From Paenibacillus faecalis (GTDB taxonomy: Bacteria > Bacillota > Bacilli > Paenibacillales > Paenibacillaceae): 64,000 bases of DNA. The notes under the pieces are model-generated. The model made no database searches. It was not told where the DNA came from and saw only the letters and a program-made list of their open reading frames with translations. Numbering within the stretch: position 1 is the stretch's first letter; each line of letters opens with the position of its first letter. The DNA lies in NCBI RefSeq assembly GCF_900289175.1, contig NZ_LT985747.1, forward strand, positions 786,006 to 850,005. Reading direction: 5' to 3'. Shown here one piece after another: positions 51,693-60,441 of this stretch. Position numbers and translations under genes: made by a program.

Positions 51693-52883
51693 TTATCGTG
51701 CTTCCGGTATATCAATCATCGGATTTACATCGGCATCGTAGTCAACACCTTCTGTTTCAAACCCGAAGAGCTGGAAGAACTCTCGGCGATATCCTTCCAA
51801 ATCTGTAAGCTCATAAATATTCTCACTGTTAACCTGATCCCATATCTTGTTCACTTCCTCCTGTACATCTGGACGAAGCTCCCAATCGTCAATACGAATA
51901 CGGCCTTTCTCATCTACTGGAGTTTCTTGACCGGTGTATAAACGCTCCGCAAACAAACGATAAGTCTGCTCGATACATCCTTCATGAAGGCCTTTCTCCT
52001 TCATCACCTTGTATAGAGCTGAAACATACAGAGGGACAACAGGGATCGCCGAACTGGATTGGGTGACCAACGCTTTGCTGACCGACACATAAGCCTTACC
52101 TCCTGAAGCAGACAGCTCATCATTCAATTTCAACGCTGTTGCCTCAAGATGATCCTTGGCTCGTCCGATGGAGCCATCCCGATAAATAGCATGAGTAATA
52201 TTCGGACCGATATAGGAATACGCAACCGTGATGACATCGTCTGTCAACACACCGGCTTCACGAAGCTGGTGAATCCACATTTCCCAGTCCTCGCCTCCCA
52301 TAACCTCTACCGTATCACGGACCTCCTGCTCCATTGCAGGCTCAATCGTTACTTCACTCACTTCTCCCGTATGAAAATTAACCGTCTTGTTCGTATACGA
52401 AGCTCCTATCGGTTTCAGTACAGAATTAATCGTTTCACCGGTCTTCGGATTCACCCGGCGCGCCGATGCCACGCTGTACACGACCAGATCAACCTGACCG
52501 ATCTCACTTCGAATCACTTCAATAACTTTTTGCTTCGTCTCATTAGAGAAGGCATCCCCGGTTACACTGAAAGACTTAAGATTGGCTTCCCGCGCCGCTT
52601 TCTCAAACGCTGCGGAGTTGTACCATCCTGCCGATGCCGTTCTCTTCTCCGTTGCCTGGCTTGGACGATAAACTCCAACAGTGTTAGCGCGCGCGCCAAA
52701 AGCAGCCGCGATGCGTGCTGAAAGACCATATCCTGTTGAAGCGCCAATGACAAGCACATTTCGGGGACCTTGGATCTCGGGTTTGGATTTCATATAATTC
52801 ACCTGCTCCAACACCTGCTGTGCGCAGCCTTCCGGATGAGCGGTCGTACAAATAAAACCGCGTGTTCTAGGTTTAATAATCAT
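51693..52883 (-). CDS. fabV: FabV-type enoyl-ACP reductase / trans-2-enoyl-CoA reductase
   Basis: 396 residues from ATG 52883. The N-terminal MIIKPRTRGFICTTAHPEGC and the NAD-binding VIGASTGYGLSARIA are FabV signatures, and the catalytic Y-x8-K motif is YSYIGPNITHAIYRDGSIGRAK in its usual place (Tyr, eight residues, Lys overlapping GP..T.AIYR). The full length is typical. It completes each round of fatty-acid elongation. FabV enzymes are known for low sensitivity to triclosan. Single-gene unit with its own terminator. Confidence 0.92.
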   Translation of the reverse strand: MIIKPRTRGFICTTAHPEGCAQQVLEQVNYMKSKPEIQGPRNVLVIGASTGYGLSARIAAAFGARANTVGVYRPSQATEKRTASAGWYNSAAFEKAAREANLKSFSVTGDAFSNETKQKVIEVIRSEIGQVDLVVYSVASARRVNPKTGETINSVLKPIGASYTNKTVNFHTGEVSEVTIEPAMEQEVRDTVEVMGGEDWEMWIHQLREAGVLTDDVITVAYSYIGPNITHAIYRDGSIGRAKDHLEATALKLNDELSASGGKAYVSVSKALVTQSSSAIPVVPLYVSALYKVMKEKGLHEGCIEQTYRLFAERLYTGQETPVDEKGRIRIDDWELRPDVQEEVNKIWDQVNSENIYELTDLEGYRREFFQLFGFETEGVDYDADVNPMIDIPEAR

Positions 52884-53136
52884 AATTTTAAATTCCTCTC
52901 TTTAAATCAAAATATTATTTTCTTTAATTATTCATTAACTTGCTATACCTATTCTAACAATTTTTTCGAAAACGAAAACCTTTCACAGTGAAATTGTTCG
53001 TCTAGACACCACAGTGATTATGTTAGAAGACGTATATACTAAATTCGATAGCTACCAGCTCATACCTTTCGTGTTATGATGTGATGTATAGTCTGAATTT
53101 CCGACCTGGAAACCAAACAAGTGAGGTTATGTACGA

Positions 53137-54297
53137 TTGATGAAAGCAATCACATTATTACGAAGTTTCAACTTTTTATATTTTGCACTTCTGGCAATTT
53201 TCATCCCCTTTCTGCCTGTATACTTGGATGGTCAAGGACTAAATCCGGCACAGATCGGTTTTATCGTTGGCAGCGGTGGAATAATTACGATTTTCGCCCA
53301 GCCTTTATGGGGGATGATCAGTGACCGGACCCGGACCGTCCGCAAGGTTCTACTGCTGCTTCTTATATGCTCCAGCTTGATTGGATATTGGCTGTATGCA
53401 TCGAGCAGCTATACCTTACTGATTATATTTGCGATGCTGCTCTATTTTTTTCTGATGCCGATCGATCCTTTAACAGAAAGCTTGAATTTTCGCATGTCAG
53501 AAGCTGCCGGAATCAGCTACGGCTCGATTCGTACATATGGAGCATTAGGGTACGGTGTTATGGCTCTTTGCTCCGGCTACATTATGTCCTACTTCGGTGC
53601 TCATAGTCTTGCCTATCTGTTCGCCGGCATTGGCCTTATCGGTTTTATCCTTATCATAGGAATGCCCGATGCCCCGGTAACAGGAAAGCCGGTGACCCTC
53701 AGCAGTCTGAAACAATTTCTAAGCAACAAAGAGACTTTGTTATTTCTCGTACTCATCTTCATCAGCTCGGTTCCTGCAAGAATGAATGACACATTTCTTG
53801 GTGTTTATATCAAGGAGTTAGGAGGAAGCCCGGAACTGGTCGGGCAAGCCTGGTTTATTGCCGCCGGAAGCGAAATTGCGATTTTTGCTTTGAGCTTTTG
53901 GTGGCTGCGAAAAGGAAAAGAGCTGATCATCATTACGATAGCCGGCGCCTTTTACTTCCTGCGATTTTTTATTTCAGCATGGGTTACTGACCCGCATATG
54001 CTTGCCTATCTTCAGGTTTTGCAACTGCTCACCTTCCCGATCTTCTACTCAGCCGCTATCCAGTATCTATACCGGATCGTACCTGAGGAATGGCGTGCTA
54101 CAGGTCAAACCGTGCTTGCTCTTTTATTCTTCGGAGTATCCGGTATTATTGCATCGTATGCGGGAGGTGCTGTCTATGAAGCCTTCGGTGGACAAATGCT
54201 GTACCTGTCTATTTCGATAATGTCGCTGGTCGGAATGTTATTCGGAATCGTGCTCACCGTCAAATATGGCCGCTCCGTGCATTCCGCTGAACAATAA
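53137..54297 (+). CDS. MFS transporter (MFS_1-like / PPP-type)
   Basis: 386 residues from TTG 53137 or the adjacent ATG 53140, with GAGG about 10 nt upstream. Twelve membrane helices. Motif-A-like loop GMISDRTRTVRK, and YGSIRTYGALGYGVMAL in the fourth helix region as in the phenylpropionate/nucleoside-symporter-like group. The substrate is unknown. Flanked by a strong terminator. Confidence 0.85.
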   Translation: MMKAITLLRSFNFLYFALLAIFIPFLPVYLDGQGLNPAQIGFIVGSGGIITIFAQPLWGMISDRTRTVRKVLLLLLICSSLIGYWLYASSSYTLLIIFAMLLYFFLMPIDPLTESLNFRMSEAAGISYGSIRTYGALGYGVMALCSGYIMSYFGAHSLAYLFAGIGLIGFILIIGMPDAPVTGKPVTLSSLKQFLSNKETLLFLVLIFISSVPARMNDTFLGVYIKELGGSPELVGQAWFIAAGSEIAIFALSFWWLRKGKELIIITIAGAFYFLRFFISAWVTDPHMLAYLQVLQLLTFPIFYSAAIQYLYRIVPEEWRATGQTVLALLFFGVSGIIASYAGGAVYEAFGGQMLYLSISIMSLVGMLFGIVLTVKYGRSVHSAEQ

Positions 54298-54301
54298 CTG
54301 T

Positions 54302-54340
54302 AAAACGGCTCGCAGGTTGAAACCATGCGAGCCGTTTTAC
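54302..54340. terminator. terminator of the MFS gene
   Basis: AAAACGGCTCGCA and TGCGAGCCGTTTT, 11-nt loop. Confidence 0.88.
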
Positions 54341-54379
54341 TTCGATATGCTTTTTTCGTTATTTTCCTGAAACAATTCT

Positions 54380-54955
54380 TTATTTTACGGCTTCACGTGT
54401 TACCAATTGATCGTTAAACTGCTGAATAAATTGATTATCCTTCATTTTTTCCTGAACCAATTCGCGCCAACTTTGTATATTTTGCAACGTAACCAAGCTA
54501 CCCTCTTCACCATACCATTTCTCAACTTCTTTTCTTTCAATCGTATAAACGGCATCTTCAAACGTCATACGTAGTGCCTGCAAGTTATCAATCATGACAA
54601 AATTGGCTGTTGGAACATATAAAAGCATTTCCTGCAGTTTTTTCTCTTCAAGCTGTTCTGATTGAACATTGTATTTCAATTCCACCGTTAAATCATCAGG
54701 ATATAACTGAAATGATTGGTTCAAATCATGGTAAGGAAGACTGTAGTTCAAATTGGCAATATTTCCAGCGTTCCCCATGTATTTATTTCTATATTTTAAA
54801 GTTCGTGAAATATCATGAGTATAAGGGTTTTTCTGCTCCGCTTCATATTGCATTTCCATCTGTCTGGCCTTAGGCTTGATGATCCCCTCTACCACGACGA
54901 TACCGCATATACCAACGATAAGCAGAATAAGAATCCAGAGGTTCTTCCTATTCAT
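54380..54955 (-). CDS. membrane-anchored hypothetical protein of PadR operon
   Basis: 191 residues. The start is ATG 54955, after GAGGTG, overlapping the preceding gene by 8 bp. One N-terminal helix (about 5-27), then a soluble extracytoplasmic domain of about 160 residues, not recognised (FMLYVPTANFVMIDN-type core, VYTIERKEVEKWYGEEG). Third gene of the padR-HAAS unit, so probably part of an envelope-related response. Confidence 0.6.
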   Translation of the reverse strand: MNRKNLWILILLIVGICGIVVVEGIIKPKARQMEMQYEAEQKNPYTHDISRTLKYRNKYMGNAGNIANLNYSLPYHDLNQSFQLYPDDLTVELKYNVQSEQLEEKKLQEMLLYVPTANFVMIDNLQALRMTFEDAVYTIERKEVEKWYGEEGSLVTLQNIQSWRELVQEKMKDNQFIQQFNDQLVTREAVK

Positions 54956-55628
54956 GATCATACACCTCATATTTTCTAATAAGACGGTCTGCCTTGTAAA
55001 ACAAAAGCGGAATGATGACCGTAATCAATGGAATGATAACCTCCAATATAATGATATAAAGAGCATACGGCCCATCGATCTGGATACTTCGTCCGAAGTA
55101 TAAGTCGCTGCCGATATGGGTCATCACTGTAAAAACCGTAACTACAATCGCAAATAGCCCCCAAATGATCCATGCCCCACGGTTTAATCTCTGCAAACTT
55201 AACGTATTGATAATGGCGGTACGCTGTTCATCTTTTTGTTTACGGAAATAAAAAAAGAAGATTCCTGTCAGAACGACGATAAGGATCAGGAAATTGTTCA
55301 CCATCATTCCCATCGATGTAAGCCGTAACGGAATCGTTAATATCCATGCGATTAATACATATAAAAGGGCGCTTTGAATCATGTCATACCAAAATTGATT
55401 TACATATACTCTCTGGTTGTTATCAATTAGATTGTCAATCGCTTCAATATCTTGAATAGCAAGACTAACGGCATGCTGGTACTCCATTCCACTGTTCAAA
55501 TAATCCGTTACCTTGGCCTCCAAATTGCTGTGAATCTCATTGCGGAGATCTATTACGGCTTTCGTCTTTCTATGATGCGCAAATAAACGGTCTACAAAAA
55601 TTTCTAAATCGCTCTTGCTGCTCATCAT
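54948..55628 (-). CDS. HAAS-type membrane protein (DUF1129/DUF1700-like)
   Basis: 226 residues from ATG 55628, directly after the PadR stop (TAAATG). The N-terminal cytoplasmic helical domain (LEIFVDRLFAHHRKTKAVID, RNEIHSNLEAKVTDYLNSG, HAVSLAIQDIEAIDNLID) is characteristic of HAAS/permease-prefix proteins that accompany PadR regulators. It is followed by about five membrane helices. Likely regulated by the PadR protein. Molecular role unknown. Confidence 0.7.
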   Translation of the reverse strand: MMSSKSDLEIFVDRLFAHHRKTKAVIDLRNEIHSNLEAKVTDYLNSGMEYQHAVSLAIQDIEAIDNLIDNNQRVYVNQFWYDMIQSALLYVLIAWILTIPLRLTSMGMMVNNFLILIVVLTGIFFFYFRKQKDEQRTAIINTLSLQRLNRGAWIIWGLFAIVVTVFTVMTHIGSDLYFGRSIQIDGPYALYIIILEVIIPLITVIIPLLFYKADRLIRKYEVYDHE

Positions 55629-55973
55629 TTAGTGCTCCTTTCCCCAACCGATCAGAACATCGATAATTTCTCTAGCTGCTTTCCATTCATTCCAATTCTG
55701 AATAAATCGGTCGTGTCCTGACACGGTTAACGTATAATACTTCCGCCGTCCTCCTTGTGTCTCTTCTCCCCAATATGAAGTGATAAACTTTTGCTTCTCC
55801 AATCTTCTTAAGCTTGAATACAGCGTGGGTTCTTTCAGTTCGAATCGATTGCCGCTGCGCAGCGCTATTTCCTTAATAATCTGGTAGCCGTAATTATCTC
55901 CGTCCTTTAATACCCGCAGTATAAATGTATCAATATGGCCGCGAACTAGATCGCTGTTATGTAGTGAATCCAT
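55629..55973 (-). CDS. PadR-family transcriptional regulator
   Basis: 114 residues. The start is ATG 55973 (MDSLHNSDLVRGH) with GAGGGA about 10 nt upstream; the frame opens at 56036. Winged helix: ILRVLKDGDNYGYQIIKEIA, LKEPTLYSSLRRLEKQKFIT, RRKYYTLTVSG. First gene of the three-gene leftward operon, which it probably controls. Confidence 0.88.
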   Translation of the reverse strand: MDSLHNSDLVRGHIDTFILRVLKDGDNYGYQIIKEIALRSGNRFELKEPTLYSSLRRLEKQKFITSYWGEETQGGRRKYYTLTVSGHDRFIQNWNEWKAAREIIDVLIGWGKEH

Positions 55974-56035
55974 GATTGGTTTTTCCTCCCTCATGTGGGA
56001 TGAGTACAACTTAACACACAGAACTATGTCTGTCA

Positions 56036-56344
56036 AAGTAATATTAGTGACATATATTTTGTTGGATTAATATTATTTTTATACTGCAAATTTTCTGAAA
56101 TTCTCAACGATATGATCTTAAGCTTTTAGGTTTTATTGTTATAAAGTATTCTGTCAAGAGTCTTCAGTTGCAAAAACACCCCACTACAACCCCATTGCCG
56201 CCATTTAATCCTAATTGTTAAATTAAGCATCTGTTCCTATAGAACAAAATGATTCCAAATTGTAAAATTTAAGGTTGAGTACATCCAAATACTGGAACAG
56301 GCATCAATCAATTTTTTGAAAGGATTGATCACTATTAAAGCCAG
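56036..56344. other. intergenic region before lipase locus B
   Basis: About 300 bp of AT-rich sequence separating the leftward PadR operon from the rightward lipoprotein array. A promoter for the array must lie here, but I cannot single out a convincing -35/-10 pair. Confidence 0.3.
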
Positions 56345-56731
56345 AACTCAATTCATCACATTCATTCTTGGTCTGGCAGTAATCCTTTTTTGCTTGGAGG
56401 ATGTCAGCCATTGGATAAAAACAATGCCGGTAACAGTGGCGGCAAGGACGAAGAAATCATTGAACAGGCTAAAGCTACAGCTATCAAGCATTTAAAAAGC
56501 AAGTATGAGCTGGAGGTCGAGATAACGAAAGCGAAAATGCTTCCAACATATGTGGCTCTAGAAGTCATTTTGGAAGGAAATGTGATCGGGAATGAAGATC
56601 AAAGCTTTGGTATTAGTGTAAATTATGAAACAAATCAAACATCAGATTTTTCGATGAGTCCTGAACTTGTTGAGGCGATTAGAGCCAAGGGATATGAGCC
56701 TTTTGACAAAGAAAAAACAACTAATCGTTGA
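56336..56731 (+). pseudogene. TilA-like lipoprotein gene alpha-1, frameshifted in the signal peptide
   Basis: An ATT codon at 56336 after AAAGGATTGATC would start IKARTQFITFILGLAVILF, but the frame then departs. With one more T in the T6 run at 56386-56391 it would continue LLGGCQPLDKNN and the mature domain, which is intact to YEPFDKEKTTNR. Without it no lipidated product is possible. The mature part is nearly the same as that of the gene at 57566 (KSKYELEVEITKAKMLPTYV, DQSFGISVNYETNQTSDFSM). Confidence 0.7.
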
Positions 56732-56744
56732 AAGGGTGATTGTT

Positions 56745-57137
56745 ATTAAAATCAGATCATTCATAACTATGATTGGTTTTATCATACTTATTTTATTACT
56801 TGGGGGATGTCAGCAAATAAACAAAAACAATATTACTAACAGTGACAACAAAGACGAGAAGATCATTGAACAGGCTAAAGCTACAGCCATTAAACATTTA
56901 AAAGCTGAGTATGAGCTGGAAGTCGAGATAACAGGAGAAAAAAAACTTCCTGATTATATAGCTCAAAAAGTTATCTTTGAAGGAAATGTAGTTGGGAATA
57001 AAGAACAACACTTCAGTATAACTGTGAACTATACAACGAATGAAACATCTAATTTCGGCATGAGCCCAGAACTTGTTGAGATGATTAAGACCGAGGGGTA
57101 TGAGCCTTTTGACAAAGAAAAAACAACTAATCGTTGA
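56745..57137 (+). CDS. TilA-like lipoprotein beta-1 (locus B)
   Basis: About 130 residues with basic N-terminus, hydrophobic helix and lipobox LLLGGCQQ. The mature domain reads KAEYELEVEITGEKKLPDYI, GNVVGNKEQHFSITVNYTTN, GMSPELVEMIKTEGYEPF. The start is ATT 56745, about 8 nt after GAAAGG-GTGATT; GTG 56736 lies inside the SD. It is the sister of the gene at 57973. Presumed outer-surface immunity protein against the lipase encoded downstream. Confidence 0.7.
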   Translation: MKIRSFITMIGFIILILLLGGCQQINKNNITNSDNKDEKIIEQAKATAIKHLKAEYELEVEITGEKKLPDYIAQKVIFEGNVVGNKEQHFSITVNYTTNETSNFGMSPELVEMIKTEGYEPFDKEKTTNR

Positions 57138-57151
57138 AGGGGTTGATCGTT

Positions 57152-57511
57152 ATTAAAACCAAGTCGTTAATTGCTATGATTGGTTTTTTCTTAATTATAT
57201 TATTGCTTGGAGGATGTCAACCAATGGACACTAAAGCTAATACCGGAGATAAAGACACCATGAATGAAACCAAGGCCATTGCTATTCAATTTTTTAAAGA
57301 AAAATATAACTTGGACGTCGAGATTACGGAACAAAAAAAACTTCCATCTTATGTAGCCACAGAAGTTGATTTAGAAGGTCATGTCGTTGGCCATGAAGAT
57401 CAGAGTTTCAATATTTCTGTAAACTACAAGACTCAAAAAACTTCGGACTTTGTAATGAGTCCGGAACTTGAAGAAAGCATTATTTCCAATGGGGTTGATC
57501 CATACAAATAA
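57152..57511 (+). CDS. TilA-like lipoprotein gamma (locus B)
   Basis: About 119 residues. Lipobox LLLGGCQPMD. The mature domain is more diverged (AIQFFKEKYNLDVEITEQKK, DLEGHVVGHEDQSFNISVNY, VMSPELEESIISNGVDPYK). The start is ATT 57152, 9 nt after GAAGGGG-TTGATC; TTG 57143 abuts the SD. It sits between the two alpha-beta pairs, starting 14 bp after beta-1. Confidence 0.7.
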   Translation: MKTKSLIAMIGFFLIILLLGGCQPMDTKANTGDKDTMNETKAIAIQFFKEKYNLDVEITEQKKLPSYVATEVDLEGHVVGHEDQSFNISVNYKTQKTSDFVMSPELEESIISNGVDPYK

Positions 57512-57565
57512 CTAATAGTTATTTAAATTCATTAAATCCGGCCGCTTCATAAAGGAGTGATCGTT

Positions 57566-57947
57566 ATTAAAGCCAGATCGTTCATTACTTTGATAGGTAT
57601 TCTAATAATTATTTTATTGCTTGGGGGATGTCAGCAAGTAAACAAAAACAATGGCGCTAACCGTGAGAGCAAAGGACGAAAAGATTATTGAACAGGCTAA
57701 AGCTACAGCTATCAAGCATTTAAAAAGTAAGTATGAGCTGGAGGTCGAAATAACGAAAGCGAAAATGCTTCCAACATATGTAGCTATAGAAGTCATTTTG
57801 GAAGGAAATGTGATCGGGAATGAAGATCAAAGTTTTGGTATTAGTGTAAATTATGAAACAAATCAAACATCAGATTTTTCGATGAGCCCAGAACTTGTTG
57901 AGGCGATTAGAACCAAGGGATATGAACCTTTTGACAAAGAAAAGTAA
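57566..57947 (+). pseudogene. TilA-like lipoprotein gene alpha-2, frameshifted after the lipobox
   Basis: From ATT 57566 (8 nt after AAAGGAG) the frame gives a good signal peptide and lipobox LLLGGCQQVNKNN, then stops about 14 codons later at GRKDY. One extra base in AGCAAAGGACGAA at about 57670 causes this. The correct mature domain continues in the next frame from KDEKIIEQAKATAI. It is nearly identical to alpha-1, which carries a different frameshift. Confidence 0.72.
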
Positions 57948-57972
57948 TTAATCATTGAAGGGGTTGATTGTT

Positions 57973-58353
57973 ATTAAAAACAAATCGTTATTAGCAATGA
58001 CTGGTTTTCTCTTAATTATTTTATTGCTGGGAGGATGTCAACCAATGGACAAAAACAATAACGCTGACAGTGACAGTAAGGACGAGAAGATTATAGAGCA
58101 GGCTAAGGCTACAGCTATAAAGCATTTAAAAGCTGAGTATGAGCTGGAAGTCGAGATAACAGAAGAAAAAATACTTCCTGATTATATAGCTCAAAAAGTT
58201 ATCCTTGAGGGAAATGTAGTTGGGAATAAAGAACAAAACTTCAGTATAACTGTGAACTATACAACGAATGAAACATCTAATTTCGGCATGAGTCCAGAGC
58301 TGGTTGAAGCGATTAGAGCCAAGGGATATGAACCTTTTGATAAAAAAAAATAA
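57973..58353 (+). CDS. TilA-like lipoprotein beta-2 (locus B)
   Basis: About 126 residues. Lipobox LLLGGCQPMDKNN. The mature domain is nearly the same as beta-1 (KAEYELEVEITEEKILPDYI, NKEQNFSITVNYTTNETSNF, YEPFDKKK). The start is ATT 57973 after GAAGGGG-TTGATT; TTG 57964 overlaps the SD. The last of the upstream array, it ends 21 bp before the lipase gene and is intact. Confidence 0.72.
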   Translation: MKNKSLLAMTGFLLIILLLGGCQPMDKNNNADSDSKDEKIIEQAKATAIKHLKAEYELEVEITEEKILPDYIAQKVILEGNVVGNKEQNFSITVNYTTNETSNFGMSPELVEAIRAKGYEPFDKKK

Positions 58354-58374
58354 TAATTTCTGGAGGTATTTAAC

Positions 58375-59673
58375 TTGACTATGTCGTCCAAGATCGATGA
58401 TGAAACCTACAAAATAATGTCCGACATTGCTTATGGTGAACACAAAGATAACCGAGCTTTTAAGAACCTCCCGGGATGGATTGTATTAGATACAGAAAGC
58501 AAAGCAGTCTCCGGCTTTGATGCCGTTACTTTCGTAAATAATGAAACAAAGCAGGCAGTGATCGCCTTCAGAGGAACAGAGGGGGACAAAGAACTCGTTC
58601 ATTCGGTACCGGATTTTTTAAAAGATATCGATATTGGTCTGGCAGAAGTAAATAGAAAAACCGAAATTAAAATGCCTTGGGATGAGCAAATAACCAAATT
58701 TGAAGATGCAGTTGGTATTACCAAGTTGAATAACTGGACAGGTGAAGCTGCAAAAGAGATAGATAAATTCATGCAATTTCCAGAAAGGAATCAGTTTTAT
58801 CAAGCCGAAGACTACGCTAAAGAAATGCAAAGTAAATATCCAGACCTTGATTTTACCTTAACAGGTCATTCTCTGGGCGGAGCGAATGCACAATATGCCG
58901 CTGCCTATACCGATATGGATGCGGTCACCTTCAGTGCCCCCTCCATTATTGGCAGTCTGACACCGGAAGCTAGAAGAAAAGCTGAGGAGGGTGGGTTTGA
59001 CTATCAAATCACCAACTTTGCTCATCCCGGAGACATCGTCGCAAGCGGTGCTTTTGGCGGGTATGAAGGTCATGTAGGCTCGACTTATTATATTGACTCC
59101 AACTATGAAGATGCCAACGACGGGGTGAGCATTAAGGAAAAAGTGAAAAACTCGTTTGGAGGCCCTAGCTATCACAGTCTTGACCGCTACAAATTTGAAG
59201 ATGGGTATATTTCCAATCCGGTATTTGATGGTAAAACCGGTGAACAGGTTGATTCACCACGTGTCCCTTCTACAATCGGCTTCTTGGGTGGAGTAAAGAT
59301 GATGATTAACGAAATGGGTAACAAAATGACAGCTCTCCATAATATAGCTCTTGCCACCGGAGCCTATGTATCTGCAAGTGTAAGATCAGCATCCGGAGCA
59401 GGAACCATTCAGGTTACGCCCGCGGAACTGCGAAATGTGGCAGAGCGTTGGAAGTTCAATGCACAGCAATGTCATGCTGAGCTGGAAGGAATTCGTCAGC
59501 GTCTATCCACCTATCTGTATTCCAGCCACAGTCGGCGCCTTCAGCCAATCATTCAACAGCTGGATACAGCCATTGTCTCCATGAGTCAGTCACATCTCCA
59601 GCATACTAATGAAATCCTATACTATATTAATCATAAAGCTGACTTGTTTGAACAAACCGATAACAGCTCGTAA
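58375..59673 (+). CDS. TslA-like type VII secretion lipase effector (locus B)
   Basis: 432 residues from TTG 58375, 8 nt after GGAGG. Paralogue of the gene at 21478 over its whole length. Lipase-3-like N-terminal domain with nucleophile Ser166 in TGHSLGG, Asp in FAHPGDIVASG and His in PSYHSLDRY, and the conserved GYISNP.FDG..GE. C-terminal helical T7-targeting part from VTPAELRNVAERW to NHKADLFEQTDNSS. The segment between about residues 300 and 345 differs most between the copies. Expected to be a secreted phospholipase-type toxin. The secretion machine is not in this window. Confidence 0.8.
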   Translation: MTMSSKIDDETYKIMSDIAYGEHKDNRAFKNLPGWIVLDTESKAVSGFDAVTFVNNETKQAVIAFRGTEGDKELVHSVPDFLKDIDIGLAEVNRKTEIKMPWDEQITKFEDAVGITKLNNWTGEAAKEIDKFMQFPERNQFYQAEDYAKEMQSKYPDLDFTLTGHSLGGANAQYAAAYTDMDAVTFSAPSIIGSLTPEARRKAEEGGFDYQITNFAHPGDIVASGAFGGYEGHVGSTYYIDSNYEDANDGVSIKEKVKNSFGGPSYHSLDRYKFEDGYISNPVFDGKTGEQVDSPRVPSTIGFLGGVKMMINEMGNKMTALHNIALATGAYVSASVRSASGAGTIQVTPAELRNVAERWKFNAQQCHAELEGIRQRLSTYLYSSHSRRLQPIIQQLDTAIVSMSQSHLQHTNEILYYINHKADLFEQTDNSS

Positions 59674-59718
59674 CTACGGGTAACAGAGAGAATATAACAC
59701 CCCGGGGGAGGGTCTAAT

Positions 59719-59991
59719 TTGAACGGAGAAATTCTTCTTGAATTAAACGACTTGCAGCAGGCAGAACGAGAACTATCCAATCTGCTTGTAACCATACGTG
59801 CAGATGTACAGGAAGCCAAAGCGCTCTACAACCGTCTGCACGACTGGAAGGGACATTCAGCAAATGTGCTCAGAAACCGGATTGAAACTTTCTTTGAAGA
59901 TATGTCACGCAAAATCCAGGAGATCGAGCAGCAAAAAGCGGAACTGCTCCGATACATTCAACATATGAAACAAATAGATGGCATATCATGA
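59719..59991 (+). CDS. WXG-type helical partner of the lipase effector (TlaA-like, locus B)
   Basis: 90 residues from TTG 59719, with GGGGGAGG upstream. Clear paralogue of the protein at 22831: DWKGHSANVLRNRIETFFED with the W-x-G turn and helical flanks ending in RYIQHMKQIDGIS. Probably binds the C-terminal helices of the lipase to form the type VII export signal. It overlaps the following lipoprotein gene as ATGA. Confidence 0.75.
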   Translation: MNGEILLELNDLQQAERELSNLLVTIRADVQEAKALYNRLHDWKGHSANVLRNRIETFFEDMSRKIQEIEQQKAELLRYIQHMKQIDGIS

Positions 59992-60398
59992 CACGCTTCA
60001 GTAACATACTTGCTTCCAAATCCAGAGTCATTATGAACTTGTTTTTCTTTATCGTTATTATTTTTCTACTAGGACAATGTCAACAAATCATAAGTAACCA
60101 TGTCACTGAAAGCGCTAAAAACAAAGACATCATTGAAAAGGCAAAAGCTACGGCCATGAAATATTTGAAAAACAAATATAAGCTAGATGTCGAAATAACG
60201 AAAGACAAAATACATCCAACTCACGTAGCTACTGCAGTCGTATTAGAAGGAAATGTTATCGGGAATAAAAACGAATTCTTTACCATTAGTGTAAATTACA
60301 AATCTAATGAAATAAGATATTTGAGCATGAGCCCAGAACTGGTTGAAGCGATCAGAGCTAAAGGTTATGACCCGTATATTAAACAGAAACATCCTTGA
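59988..60398 (+). CDS. TilA-like lipoprotein delta, downstream of effector (locus B)
   Basis: 136 residues from ATG 59988, overlapping the partner gene stop by 4 bp (ATGA), so translation is coupled. Unlike the upstream copies it uses an ordinary start and has a longer n-region (MTRFSNILASKSRVIMN). Lipobox FLLGQCQQ. Mature domain KYLKNKYKLDVEITKDKIHPTHV, FTISVNYKSN, MSPELVEAIRAKGYDPY. Intact sixth member of the locus B set. Confidence 0.72.
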   Translation: MTRFSNILASKSRVIMNLFFFIVIIFLLGQCQQIISNHVTESAKNKDIIEKAKATAMKYLKNKYKLDVEITKDKIHPTHVATAVVLEGNVIGNKNEFFTISVNYKSNEIRYLSMSPELVEAIRAKGYDPYIKQKHP

Positions 60399-60441
60399 GC
60401 TTACAATCAAACTTTGAGCCTTAGCAAAATCTAATCTCGTC

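Noticed and set aside
56736..57973. GTG/TTG starts for the tandem lipoproteins
   Set aside because: These codons overlap or directly abut the SD in every copy, leaving no spacing, whereas ATT/ATC has normal spacing. They are kept as the alternative, not the preferred start.
56336..58353. Tandem lipoprotein array as a sequencing or assembly duplication
   Set aside because: The five units differ at many positions, use different spacers and carry different lesions, so they are genuine diverged paralogues.
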